This document shows positions 1 through 8,527 of a stretch of 64,000 nt of DNA, piece after piece. The notes beneath the pieces were generated by a model. That model saw nothing but the letters and a program-made list of their open reading frames with translations. It searched no databases and was not told the origin of the DNA. The DNA lies in the IMG/VR virus record IMGVR_UViG_3300032116_000004, positions 248,001 to 312,000 of that record; one strand, given 5' to 3'. Source of the DNA: a virus. The stretch's first letter is position 1; the number at the start of each line of letters is the position of its first letter. A program made the translations under genes and the position numbers.

Positions 1-804
1 CAGGGCATACCTATTCCCCCCTTGACTCCTAGAGATTGGCAAATCACCCTCGGACAAAAACTGCTACGTATGTTGTCAATACCCGAACTCGATGATGTTT
101 GTGATCTTTACAAAGATCAAGTGGTGAATCCTCACGACAATGATCAAAATTTAAATGATAATCAAAATTTCGATGAGAATTGCACGCTGAATGGTGCCAG
201 TGCCAGCTGCATAGTTCGGGTTGGCAGAGACATATTTTTTGACAATTCAGAATTTTTAAAACCAGAACAGAGTCGATGGATCGTTGAAAATCTACTAGGA
301 CCAGAATATCGTATACACGAAGCTGTCACTGATGGGCACGGGGATGCTGTGTTTGCCATCCTCAAACCTGGAGTTATATTAAGTAGCAAGCACGATAGCA
401 ATTTAGATTTCGGCAGAGATTTTCCCGGTTGGGAAGTGTGCAAGGTTTGGGATAGCTCAATTTGGGCAGCCATGGAGGTTGGCAAGTTCAAAGAAGATAA
501 CTTTAACGGCCGCTGGTATGTGCAAGGTCAAACACCCACCGAAGAATTCACGAAATTCGTAGATGAATATCTCAACAAATGGACGGGATTTGTGAGTGAA
601 ACAGTGTTTGATGTTAACTGTCTGGTGCTAGACGAATCACATGTAATCTTCTCGGCATACAACAAACCAGTATTTGATTTCTGTAAACAGCATAAAATTG
701 AACCTATCATCTCGGAATTGCGTCACAGCTATTTCTGGGATGGGGGTGTTAGCTGTTGCACACAAGACATCCGGCGACGCGGTGGCTTAGAGACTTATCT
801 CTAG
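1..804 (+). CDS. Glycine-amidinotransferase-like enzyme (5' partial)
   Basis: The reading frame is open to the left edge of the window, so the true start lies upstream and the TTG at 22 is probably internal. The visible N-terminus has the PPLTPRDW segment typical of arginine:glycine amidinotransferases. A middle DGHGDAVF block followed by KPGVIL corresponds to the catalytic His region (HxD-A-x-F..PG in the family). The C-terminus, GGVSCCTQDIRRRG then LETYL, closely resembles the active-site Cys loop of the family (GGxxCxTxDxRRRG); the first Cys of the CC pair aligns with the nucleophile. Family members move an amidino group from arginine to an amine through a Cys-amidino intermediate. It is the only plus-strand gene of the island and converges on the carbamoyltransferase, the two stop codons sharing one CTAG. 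The substrate is unknown: glycine, another amine, an aminosugar or a modified base are all possible. Confidence 0.82.
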   Translation, partial: QGIPIPPLTPRDWQITLGQKLLRMLSIPELDDVCDLYKDQVVNPHDNDQNLNDNQNFDENCTLNGASASCIVRVGRDIFFDNSEFLKPEQSRWIVENLLGPEYRIHEAVTDGHGDAVFAILKPGVILSSKHDSNLDFGRDFPGWEVCKVWDSSIWAAMEVGKFKEDNFNGRWYVQGQTPTEEFTKFVDEYLNKWTGFVSETVFDVNCLVLDESHVIFSAYNKPVFDFCKQHKIEPIISELRHSYFWDGGVSCCTQDIRRRGGLETYL

Positions 805-2288
805 TTGCAAACTTTTACACCGTATAGTTTTTCAAACCGATCAGCATCGTCTCTATCATTGACCATAGGCTCACCGCGTATGTTTAGACTGGTGTTAAGC
901 AACATAGGACATCCTGTTTCTACATACCAACGTTCTAACAGTTCTCGTATACCTGACCCACAGTCCTTGCTTACTGTTTGAACACGACTGGTCTTATCTA
1001 CATGTATGATAGCAGGAAAATGATCCGGATGGCGACAACGTGCTACCACTTGCATGTAAGGGCTACTGGTATATCCTTGGGGCATCTCAAAATAATCGTT
1101 GACACATTCTTCTAGTATCACAGGTGCAAACGGTCTAAACTGTTGTCTGCGTTTGATCGCATTGACTTTCTCCTTGATCTCGCTGCCTCTAGGGTCTGCA
1201 AGGAGGCTACGGTTTCCGAGTGCGCGGGGACCGAACTCAGCTCTGCCGGAGGCAACTCCCACAATCTGTTCATTAAGTAGCCGAGCCACAAGCTCATCAA
1301 CAGGATAAGGGCCAGGTATATTATACCCAAGATAAGGACTGGTCCAGTTAACTCTATGCCCATGAGCCAAAGCGGCAGCACCAAGGCTGCTACCAGCATC
1401 ACCAGGATTAGGCATGATCCAAATATTTTCATAGATGTCTCCAAGATTTCTATTGGCTAAACAGTTGAGAGCAACACCTCCCATGTATACAAGATTGGTT
1501 TCGCCTGTGAGTTCGCGAGCTTTTTTCATTACACTCATTATGAGATCTTCAGCCACTAACTGCGTAGCGCACGCAATATCTTCATTGGTAGCCGATTCTA
1601 AAAATGTTGAGTCAACTCCTATATGGAAGTTTTCATTGAGTTCAATGCTGTTGTAGTCTTTGATCACGCGATTGCTCAAGGCTTGGTACCACGTATCTCG
1701 ACCCCAGGCGGCCATGCCCATAGTAATGTATTCTTCGTCCATGGGTTTTAGTCCCACACGATCAGTCATGGCGCTGTAGAATAATCCAATTGAGTGTGGA
1801 TACATTTGGCGCCATAGTCTCTGGTATTGTGCCCGACCCTTGTTGTTGTAACATGCACGATAGATGCTAACAGTATCTAACTCACCAATGGCATCTATAA
1901 CAACAACTACTGCACGGTCAAATGGTGATGTTTGAAAACCTGCGGCTGCATGGCTGAGATGATGGCTGGTGCTGACTTCGTTACGAGCCGGATTTTGATA
2001 CCAAGACCCGAGATGCTTTTTCAATGCACCGCGTGTGGTCCAAGGGCCAAAGTTGCGTTGCCCAGAAAATATCTGCTGTATGTTGTGCATCCATGGATGT
2101 TCATAGAACGCCACTGTATCGTATTCCCACTCACACAGTTCTTTGAGCAGTCCAGGAGCAATAGTAGGATCGTTTTTCTTTTTACTATATCGTTCTGAGT
2201 GGCCGGCAAAAACTATTTCACCATCTGACCTGATGACAGTGGCTGCCGCATCATGGAACCCTGCACTGATACCAAGTATGTGTTTCAT
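801..2288 (-). CDS. Carbamoyltransferase (NodU/CmcH/TobZ family)
   Basis: A 495-residue protein with full-length family architecture. The N-terminal Kae1/YgjD-like ASKHA domain starts MKHILGISAGFHDAAA and carries the metal-binding HHLSHA motif near residues 108-113. GGVALN near 269 and a C-terminal YrdC-like half with GRAEFGPRALGNRS, FRPFAP and LLNTSLN are also present. Such enzymes use carbamoyl phosphate and ATP to make carbamoyl-AMP and transfer the carbamoyl group to a hydroxyl on a sugar, an antibiotic or, in some phages, a hydroxymethylated base. Its ATG overlaps the stop of the 33-residue peptide gene as ATGA, so it is probably translated by coupling from that gene's strong ribosome site. 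It is the last gene of the minus-strand island. The fold assignment is firm; the acceptor is unknown. Confidence 0.93.
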   Translation of the reverse strand: MKHILGISAGFHDAAATVIRSDGEIVFAGHSERYSKKKNDPTIAPGLLKELCEWEYDTVAFYEHPWMHNIQQIFSGQRNFGPWTTRGALKKHLGSWYQNPARNEVSTSHHLSHAAAGFQTSPFDRAVVVVIDAIGELDTVSIYRACYNNKGRAQYQRLWRQMYPHSIGLFYSAMTDRVGLKPMDEEYITMGMAAWGRDTWYQALSNRVIKDYNSIELNENFHIGVDSTFLESATNEDIACATQLVAEDLIMSVMKKARELTGETNLVYMGGVALNCLANRNLGDIYENIWIMPNPGDAGSSLGAAALAHGHRVNWTSPYLGYNIPGPYPVDELVARLLNEQIVGVASGRAEFGPRALGNRSLLADPRGSEIKEKVNAIKRRQQFRPFAPVILEECVNDYFEMPQGYTSSPYMQVVARCRHPDHFPAIIHVDKTSRVQTVSKDCGSGIRELLERWYVETGCPMLLNTSLNIRGEPMVNDRDDADRFEKLYGVKVCN

Positions 2289-2386
2289 TTATAGATAAAC
2301 GGATCTCTTTTGCGTAACTCTTTTAGTTTTTTGCGATAGCGTATTTCAAGTTTGATCCGGTTGATCAAGTTTGTTAACCATTTCAT
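2285..2386 (-). CDS. Small basic peptide (33 aa)
   Basis: A short ORF beginning MKWLTNLINRIKLEIRY and ending RKRDPFIYK. It is preceded by a perfect AGGAGG with a five-base A spacer, the best ribosome site in the island. Twelve of 33 residues are Lys or Arg against three acidic ones. The hydrophobic residues are spaced as in an amphipathic helix. Its first 41 bases lie inside the 3' end of the upstream 374-residue gene in another frame, and its TGA stop overlaps the ATG of the carbamoyltransferase. From memory, near-identical peptides occur in other marine T4-like phages; this needs a search. Function unknown. A structural or membrane-associated helix, a translational-coupling leader, or a modification substrate are all possible. 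Confidence 0.75.
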   Translation of the reverse strand: MKWLTNLINRIKLEIRYRKKLKELRKRDPFIYK

Positions 2387-3470
2387 TTTTTCCTCCTATG
2401 ATTTGTATCTGTCGAGTTTGATAATCAGGATCACTCCAGCAATAGTCATAGACACATTCGGCATCACTGGTTTTAACTCTGTAGACATCTAGATGAGTAT
2501 TTAAACGGCTCCATATGGATTGATAATCATTTGTCCAAAAGGTATCAATGAGATCCACTTGACCGATTTGCGGATGCCCAATAGTTAAACTTTTGTCATT
2601 GGGATCAAATCCATTCACTGTTAGCCATTCACGGAACTCTTGTAATCTTATCTTTTGCCATTCGTAGTTGCCAGGATTGTTAGCCCACTCTATATCAAAG
2701 TCTCCTGCTGCCTCAGTCTGGCTACGCATGGTAGTTGAAATTAACTCACCCACACGACTGTCACGTCCTTCATCCTGGAACACTTCCCAATGATGTTTGC
2801 CCACTGCTTTGTTCACACCTACAAATACTCCGCCTATGGGTCGATTGATAGTTTCTATACCAAACAGCTCGTAGTCTTTTTCGTCTAACACAAATCTTGG
2901 TGCATTAAGCCAACACATCAGTTGACTGGGCCTTTGCCAAGCGGGCGCTTCAATCTGTTTTCGATAACTGAGAGCCCAAGATTCAAATTCGTGACACAAT
3001 AAATTCAATTGCCGGATATGCCAGCGTGTGGCAGCATTAGCTTTTAGATAGTATTCTTTGGGAGAGCCGCTGACACCTTGTAAATCTTCAAAATATCTAT
3101 GCAACCAGTTGAACTTGTCATGTATGATATTGCGACCGGCTGCGCGACCATCTATAGGTGTATCTGTGATACAATTCGCCATATCAAAATAGTCGTCGAT
3201 GTGATAACCAAGATTGGCTTGATTGATTGCCGCTATACTGAGATTGACCTGCTCTAGTATATAGGAACCGTTGCGAGCATGATCGACAAACCCAAAGAAA
3301 CAATAGTTTTTTTCTAGATGATAATCTTTCCGCAATAGATCATTGAGTGCTGACAGCCATTTATGACTGAGAGAGTTATCATAGATGTCCACATATACTG
3401 GCAGTAGATCGCCAGTATGACGATTTTGTAGATCAATCTGCAATCTATCTAATATCTTGCCACCAATCAT
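2346..3470 (-). CDS. Conserved phage-type protein of unknown function
   Basis: A soluble protein of 374 residues from the chosen start (MIGGKILDRLQ). I chose this ATG because AGGA lies five bases upstream and it cuts the overlap with the preceding radical SAM gene to 26 bases; the frame stays open to an ATG at 3521, which would add 17 residues. Visible segments include SHKWLSALNDLLRKDYHLEK with NYCFFGF after it, CITDTPIDGRAAGRN, and a C-terminal part rich in Trp and Tyr. No signal peptide, membrane segment or catalytic motif was recognised. It sits directly downstream of four tandem radical SAM genes, so a partner or substrate role is conceivable. No function can be assigned. Confidence 0.75.
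   Translation of the reverse strand: MIGGKILDRLQIDLQNRHTGDLLPVYVDIYDNSLSHKWLSALNDLLRKDYHLEKNYCFFGFVDHARNGSYILEQVNLSIAAINQANLGYHIDDYFDMANCITDTPIDGRAAGRNIIHDKFNWLHRYFEDLQGVSGSPKEYYLKANAATRWHIRQLNLLCHEFESWALSYRKQIEAPAWQRPSQLMCWLNAPRFVLDEKDYELFGIETINRPIGGVFVGVNKAVGKHHWEVFQDEGRDSRVGELISTTMRSQTEAAGDFDIEWANNPGNYEWQKIRLQEFREWLTVNGFDPNDKSLTIGHPQIGQVDLIDTFWTNDYQSIWSRLNTHLDVYRVKTSDAECVYDYCWSDPDYQTRQIQIIGGKNEMVNKLDQPDQT
2392..2397 (-). promoter_or_regulatory. Consensus Shine-Dalgarno of the 33-aa peptide gene
   Basis: AGGAGG on the minus strand, five bases before the ATG at 2386. Most neighbouring genes start inside the preceding gene with weak or no Shine-Dalgarno, so this full consensus stands out and supports the short ORF being real. 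Confidence 0.8.
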
Positions 3471-4731
3471 ACATGTCCTGATTTTGTTGTAATATATGTG
3501 CCATGGTATATTGATCACCACGTATCTTTTCTAGTTCTAAAATCCTGCGCTTGCCTTTGATCAATCCTGCTTGATATTGATCAGGCCATTGTTCCGCAAA
3601 CGTGGGTCTTTGCTTGAGTTGTAGTAAAACATCTCGTAGTGCGCCACGTGTGGCAGGCACTATCTCATCCACTTTGCGATGTAATATTTCTCTAGGCAAT
3701 GCCAGCGGACTCATTAAAATGTCCGGAGTAAAACTAAACACAACTTTGGCCAAGATGTCAACACCTAGTTCATCGGCTGTGCGTTGCATCGACTCAACTT
3801 CAAACAAACCTGGCAGAGTCAAAGTAAAGTCCAATCGCATCTGTCTGCGATGTCGTGCGATTTCTAGGCCACGTTTAAAGTTTTCTAAAAATACGGGCCA
3901 GGCCAAACCGGTTCTGATGTATTCTCCGATGGGTCCTGTTCCATCGATGCTTGCACAGATTTGGAAGTCTCGTATATTTGCCAGCAAATCACGATAAAGA
4001 CTAATCCCATTATAATCCACGCGGCTAAGGTTGGTATTGTATCTTGCATAAAGTCTTGGGCCATCACCCAGTTCAATGATTCTTTTCATATAGCGCCAAT
4101 GCTGTTCATACATCAGCGGCTCTCCGCCCACCCAATAGATTTCTTCTACACGATGTTCTTCTACTGCTTGAGCAAACTCTGCTTCTACCTGTGTGTCCTG
4201 GAACTGTATGATTTCACGTTTGACATCAGGCCGCATCCAGTTGTTTTTGGGATTTGACCAGTCTACCATGTCGTGTTTTTTCTCTTCAGTTTCCCAAGAG
4301 CTGGAAAGCATGTCTCCGCACATGCGACATTTAAAGTTGCAAAGATTACTAAATCTGTAGTCCCAGCTCACTGGTTTCAGTGTGGTTACACCGTCGGGTG
4401 TGGTGGCTGCCATGGCTTCCTCATACTTGTGACCAAACAGTCCCCAAAAGTAACTGCGATAGACATCTGTATTCAATAACTTCTCATTGCACACCGCACA
4501 CTCTGGCAAGGTCTCTCCGGCCATCATGCGCCGTCTCACAGATTTCATGTGTTCACTGTTCCAATGTTCATCCAGTGTGATGGGAATATAACGTCCGCTG
4601 CCGGCGGCTGTGTCTATATACTGTTCAAAGTTCTGTGCAGGCTCACGACTGGCACAACACATCCTCCTCTCGGTCTGTGGCGAGAGATATGTGTGTGTCC
4701 ACGGAGCCATGCACAGTGTTTCAGACTTCAT
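3445..4731 (-). CDS. Twitch/SPASM-type radical SAM protein A1
   Basis: A 428-residue radical SAM enzyme. Unlike classical SPASM proteins, the auxiliary-cluster-like cysteines lie N-terminal to the core: C7 in CMAPW, C25-C26, then C78-x2-C81. The radical SAM CxxxCxxC is C131-NFK-C135-RM-C138, after DYRFSNL. A GGEPL segment (SAM binding) and an ASIDGTGPIGEYIR strand follow. Proteins like this reductively cleave SAM to a 5'-deoxyadenosyl radical; most known relatives with extra clusters modify peptides or sugars. It overlaps the next gene upstream by 11 bases and ends IRGDQYTMAHIL..WWQDIR, a variant of the R-x-x-x-F....P tail shared by its paralogues. The substrate is unknown. Confidence 0.9.
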   Translation of the reverse strand: MKSETLCMAPWTHTYLSPQTERRMCCASREPAQNFEQYIDTAAGSGRYIPITLDEHWNSEHMKSVRRRMMAGETLPECAVCNEKLLNTDVYRSYFWGLFGHKYEEAMAATTPDGVTTLKPVSWDYRFSNLCNFKCRMCGDMLSSSWETEEKKHDMVDWSNPKNNWMRPDVKREIIQFQDTQVEAEFAQAVEEHRVEEIYWVGGEPLMYEQHWRYMKRIIELGDGPRLYARYNTNLSRVDYNGISLYRDLLANIRDFQICASIDGTGPIGEYIRTGLAWPVFLENFKRGLEIARHRRQMRLDFTLTLPGLFEVESMQRTADELGVDILAKVVFSFTPDILMSPLALPREILHRKVDEIVPATRGALRDVLLQLKQRPTFAEQWPDQYQAGLIKGKRRILELEKIRGDQYTMAHILQQNQDMYDWWQDIR

Positions 4732-5932
4732 AATCTATCACTCGTGCTAACTCCGGCGCTATCTGTGAAAGGTTCTGACGACGCCTTAGATCTAGATCTT
4801 TTATCTTTATCTTCAAAAGATTTCCATCAGTGCTGGCACCATTGATCATGAAATCTACCACGCGATCAAACTCAGATCGGAATGACTCGGGCACCCATTC
4901 ACTTGACAATCTCTGTCGAACTGCCTGTTTAGCACGTTCGGGCAGGTTAGCAATACTGAAATAATAAGGATCATGCAACATGTTCCAGTAGACAAAATCA
5001 AACTTTTGACGATCGATCCATTGTGCCACGTCTGACAGATACATCACGTTGAACGCATTGATGGTGCAACACACCTGTAGAGTGATGTTTGAAATCCTAG
5101 ATCTCATCTGTCGGAACAGTTCGATATTGTGATTGATTTCCGACCAGCCAGCATTGCTACGTTGATATTCAAATCTCTCACCTACGTCATCCACAGAAAA
5201 AGCGATTTCAACATGCCGGAAATGGCACCAGATGTCTTCGGCTTCTTCGGGATATTGTGTGCCGTTGGTGTTGTAGTGTATTTCAATTTGATGAGCATAT
5301 CCACGGTCTACCAGGCGGCGCAGTAGATCAAAATGCTCTCGGATCATGAAAGGTTCGCCACCAGTGAACTCAATGTATCGGACTTGGGCCATGGCCGAAT
5401 CCAGTTCGTGCCAAAACTGCTCGCTGTTGCGCGGCCATGCTCCATCACGTAACATTTGATAATGGAAACTTTTCTTTTTATCTTCTCTATCAACAATAAA
5501 GTTCAACTCTTCTGAAGCAAAAGTCGACGAAGACCATGAACCACAGATGCGGCATTTGAGATTACAGATATTACCTAATTTGAGATCCAAAAACATCAAA
5601 GGTTTAGCATCTGCTGTCCAATTGTCAGAAATGCCCATATGTTTGAGCCTATCTAGAGTATGCATCCTTTTACTGGTACGACCGGCACGTTCTTCTTGCC
5701 AACATCTACGACAGGTCTGTGGTTGCTGGCCATCTAAAAACTGCTGACGCAGATTTTTTAGATGTTGGCTGTTCTGTATCTGGTCAAAGGTAGAGTTTGT
5801 AAGTTGGAATTTTTTCCCTTGATCATCTACTATCTCGTCCATGGCCAAACAGCAAGGTCTCACTGTGCCTATGGGACTGGTTTCTAAGCTAACCCACGGT
5901 AACACACAGAATTTCTCGTGTGGTATTTTCAT
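4721..5932 (-). CDS. Twitch/SPASM-type radical SAM protein A2
   Basis: 403 residues with the same layout as its neighbours. C9 lies in FCVLPW, C27-C28 in RPCC, and a CRRCWQEE pair near residue 75; the radical SAM motif CNLKCRIC is near residues 122-129 after LDLKLGNI. GGEPF and a FSVDDVGERFEYQR segment follow. The C-terminus reads LRRRQNLSQIAPELARV, a form of the tail motif also seen in A3. It overlaps A1 by 11 bases and A3 by four (ATGA-type), implying co-expression and translational coupling. Of the tandem four it most resembles the rSAM between gp47 and gp46 (both have LDLKxxN and FSxDxVGxxFExQR). The substrate is unknown. Confidence 0.9.
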   Translation of the reverse strand: MKIPHEKFCVLPWVSLETSPIGTVRPCCLAMDEIVDDQGKKFQLTNSTFDQIQNSQHLKNLRQQFLDGQQPQTCRRCWQEERAGRTSKRMHTLDRLKHMGISDNWTADAKPLMFLDLKLGNICNLKCRICGSWSSSTFASEELNFIVDREDKKKSFHYQMLRDGAWPRNSEQFWHELDSAMAQVRYIEFTGGEPFMIREHFDLLRRLVDRGYAHQIEIHYNTNGTQYPEEAEDIWCHFRHVEIAFSVDDVGERFEYQRSNAGWSEINHNIELFRQMRSRISNITLQVCCTINAFNVMYLSDVAQWIDRQKFDFVYWNMLHDPYYFSIANLPERAKQAVRQRLSSEWVPESFRSEFDRVVDFMINGASTDGNLLKIKIKDLDLRRRQNLSQIAPELARVIDYEV

Positions 5933-7197
5933 TGCAAGGCCTCCAGTTCGGGTATCACAGACAGCAGATTCTGTCCGCGGATGGCGTCTAGTTCGTGAGT
6001 CTTGCGCCAGAATACCTCCAGTAATTGAGTGTTATCTGACCCCATCATAAAATTGATAGCCGATTCAAAACCCACCGTGGCACGTTGCAAAGGATCTTGT
6101 GTTCTCAACCAATCAAGGTGCTCTTCAAAGCGTATCCTTAGACGTTGTTTGTATTTCATAGGTGCTATGTCTATTCTATAGTGTGCTGGATCTTGCAAGA
6201 TATTGACATTGAGATCCTGCGCACGTATCAGTCCTTGCTCTACCCAAGATTTATGAAAATCAGGTAGATGCCATGCGTTCATGATACTCAGCGTAGGAGA
6301 AATATAGAAATCTACGTTGGGGCAGATATCTATCATCCTACGACGATTATCTTCTACTGTGTTCCAATTGGTACCATTGCGTATGTATTCAGCACGCAAG
6401 TCCATGGCATCCAGGCTGGCTCCTACTGCTACACTCTTAAACTTTTTCCAATAGTCAAACACATATCGATCTTTGAGTTTGACTTGCGTGAAGTTTGTAT
6501 TGTAGATCAGGCGCACATCAAATCGTTCTCTGCGTTCTAATTCTTCCAGGATGCGATAGTGCTCATCCATCATCAGAGGCTCGCCACCTGCAAAATATAT
6601 CTGCTCTACATAATCAATATGCGGTAACAATTGGTTCCACATATCTTCGGGATCGCGACCTGCAATGTTCAAAGGTCTATTGTGTTTGGCCCATTCAGGA
6701 CCGGCTAACTTGATCTGATCTTGATACCATGAACTGGAAAAGATATGCCCACAACTGCGACAACTGAGATTGCAAAGATTACTGAAACGTATATCCCAAT
6801 AAGTCATCTCAAACGGATTGCTTTCTAATTTCTTGATGTGATGACCGTGATGTTTGTTGGCTGATCTCCGACCTGAAAAAAATCCCGATTCCTCTTGTTC
6901 ATAGCATCGACCACAGGCCGGGTTGGGCCGTTCGGCTAACATGTCTTCTCGCAACTGTGTCATGGACGGACCTTGCCAAATTTCGGCCAAGGTATTCTTT
7001 CTGCAATCGCCCACTGGGTATCGCATCTCTGCATGACAGCAAGGATAGGCTTCACCTGTGGGATAAGCATGCAGGTGTATCCAAGGATAGATACAGAATG
7101 TTTTGCTGTCTTTCAGCAGAAATTGTTCGCGATCGTTGAGATCCGTTGGTCGGACTAAATCTGCGGAATTATATTGATATTGTGTCATACCACTCAC
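5929..7197 (-). CDS. Twitch/SPASM-type radical SAM protein A3
   Basis: 422 residues. A roughly 30-residue leader precedes FCIYPW; then come YPCCHAE, a CGRCYEQEE pair, and the core CNLSCRSC near residues 140-148 after YWDIRFSNL. GGEPLM and ASLDAMDLRAEYIRNGTNW follow. The C-terminus LDAIRGQNLLSVIPELEAL is the clearest example of the shared tail. A second in-frame ATG lies three codons after the first, so the start is uncertain by a few residues; the chosen one gives a 29-base overlap with the upstream gene. It is predicted to bind a SAM-cleaving [4Fe-4S] cluster plus at least one auxiliary cluster. The target is unknown. Confidence 0.9.
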   Translation of the reverse strand: MSGMTQYQYNSADLVRPTDLNDREQFLLKDSKTFCIYPWIHLHAYPTGEAYPCCHAEMRYPVGDCRKNTLAEIWQGPSMTQLREDMLAERPNPACGRCYEQEESGFFSGRRSANKHHGHHIKKLESNPFEMTYWDIRFSNLCNLSCRSCGHIFSSSWYQDQIKLAGPEWAKHNRPLNIAGRDPEDMWNQLLPHIDYVEQIYFAGGEPLMMDEHYRILEELERRERFDVRLIYNTNFTQVKLKDRYVFDYWKKFKSVAVGASLDAMDLRAEYIRNGTNWNTVEDNRRRMIDICPNVDFYISPTLSIMNAWHLPDFHKSWVEQGLIRAQDLNVNILQDPAHYRIDIAPMKYKQRLRIRFEEHLDWLRTQDPLQRATVGFESAINFMMGSDNTQLLEVFWRKTHELDAIRGQNLLSVIPELEALQ

Positions 7198-8527
7198 TCA
7201 ATGCAGGAAAAGTCCTGCGGAAATTTTTGCCACGGCGCCGATCATATTGCTCGTAAAATTGTTTAAAATCGTTGTGCAATCGCGGCATATCAAATGCATC
7301 TGAATGCGGAGTCTTGACCACGTCAAGATAATCTATCAATCGTTGCATGTGATTGCGTTCGTGTTCATGCATCATGACATTGTCAGTCCAGCGATCTAAC
7401 CAGGCCTGCAATCGATCTCTATGACGCATACGGATGTGATCAGGCAAAACCAGTGGTGATTGGAAACTGGGAAATCTCAGGATGTTCAGCGTGAAGTTAG
7501 GAAAGTCCGAACCATGGTCCTGTTTCCATAACATGAGATAGGTCAGGAACTCTGGCAGGCTTTCCAGGCACAAGGCATTAATGGTACACATCACATGCAA
7601 GCCTCGCAGTTTTTTACTCTGCATGATGCGTTCCATGTTGTCGGTCCACTGTCCATAGTTCAAACCATCGCGGATATATTCAGCATGAGGACCGATGCTC
7701 TCATTGGAAGTATACAGATCCAGTTCTACATCTTCGCAGGCATTGATAGCACGTTCTATCACATCATATTCCATGCCAAGATTTGAGTTGATGGCCAGGC
7801 GTGTTTGCGAACGTCCGCGATTTTGTTGGAACCAATCCAACAACTTCCAGGTATATCCGCTCATCAGTGGTTCACCACCGGTGATGCGCAGTTCTTTCAG
7901 TGTTCTATGTAGGTCTGATTCCCACCACTGGAAAAATGCGTCCACATAAGGATTCCGATCATTGAATGTATACAACTGACTGCTGTCATGAGCGTGAGTG
8001 AAATGATTACGACCATCTGATACCAGGCCGGTGTAAGCACCGTGTTGTTTAATATCCCGAACCCATGTAGAACTAAAAGCAGGATTGCAATAAGAACAAG
8101 CGAACTGGCAAGTCCTATCAAAGGCGATTTCCAAGGTTTGTAAATCCACGTCTTGGTCCGCTGGAGTATGGTATGCATCATCAAGGTCCTCGTCTGAATA
8201 TATCACTGTCTTATACACACGGTCGCTGACGTTGTCTCGACCTATGTCTTCAATCTTCCAGCAGTATTCGCACCCTTGTGGGCGCTCGCCGCGTTGCATC
8301 ATGCCTCGTTCGGATTTTTTTTTGGCAGTATTGTGCAAGGCTTTGGGATTGGCTTCTGCATCTTCTACGCTGACTTTGTGAGGCAGCGGGTGATGGCAAC
8401 TGGTAGTCATGCCGGAGCCTAGCCAAATAGTAGCGTTATACCATTTGGCTCCACAAAAACTATCGGATTTGATATCGATCACCCGACGTTTGTATTCAAT
8501 ATCTGTTTCGTTGTCTTTACGTGGCAT
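7169..8527 (-). CDS. Twitch/SPASM-type radical SAM protein B1
   Basis: 452 residues, belonging to a second subfamily together with the gene at 13891-15339. The N-terminal Cys block differs: SFCGAKW, then TTSCHHPLPHK instead of a CC pair, then CEYCWKIED. The radical SAM motif CQFACSYC is near residues 138-146, followed by NPAFSSTW, ITGGEPLMSG and a long middle region. The C-terminus has YDRRRGKNFRRTFPALSEWY. The His-rich TSCHHP segment may supply different ligands for an auxiliary cluster; this is inference. It starts 11 bases inside the upstream TEKTxKP gene. The role is as unknown as for the A-type paralogues, but the distinct N-terminus suggests a different substrate. Confidence 0.88.
   Translation of the reverse strand: MPRKDNETDIEYKRRVIDIKSDSFCGAKWYNATIWLGSGMTTSCHHPLPHKVSVEDAEANPKALHNTAKKKSERGMMQRGERPQGCEYCWKIEDIGRDNVSDRVYKTVIYSDEDLDDAYHTPADQDVDLQTLEIAFDRTCQFACSYCNPAFSSTWVRDIKQHGAYTGLVSDGRNHFTHAHDSSQLYTFNDRNPYVDAFFQWWESDLHRTLKELRITGGEPLMSGYTWKLLDWFQQNRGRSQTRLAINSNLGMEYDVIERAINACEDVELDLYTSNESIGPHAEYIRDGLNYGQWTDNMERIMQSKKLRGLHVMCTINALCLESLPEFLTYLMLWKQDHGSDFPNFTLNILRFPSFQSPLVLPDHIRMRHRDRLQAWLDRWTDNVMMHEHERNHMQRLIDYLDVVKTPHSDAFDMPRLHNDFKQFYEQYDRRRGKNFRRTFPALSEWYDTISI

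Noticed and set aside
801-804. Terminator between the convergent first two genes
   Set aside because: No hairpin with a T-tract around the shared CTAG.
1118-1444. Membrane-like minus-strand frame inside the carbamoyltransferase gene
   Set aside because: Out of frame with a gene showing strong family conservation; hydrophobicity is a by-product of the shifted frame.
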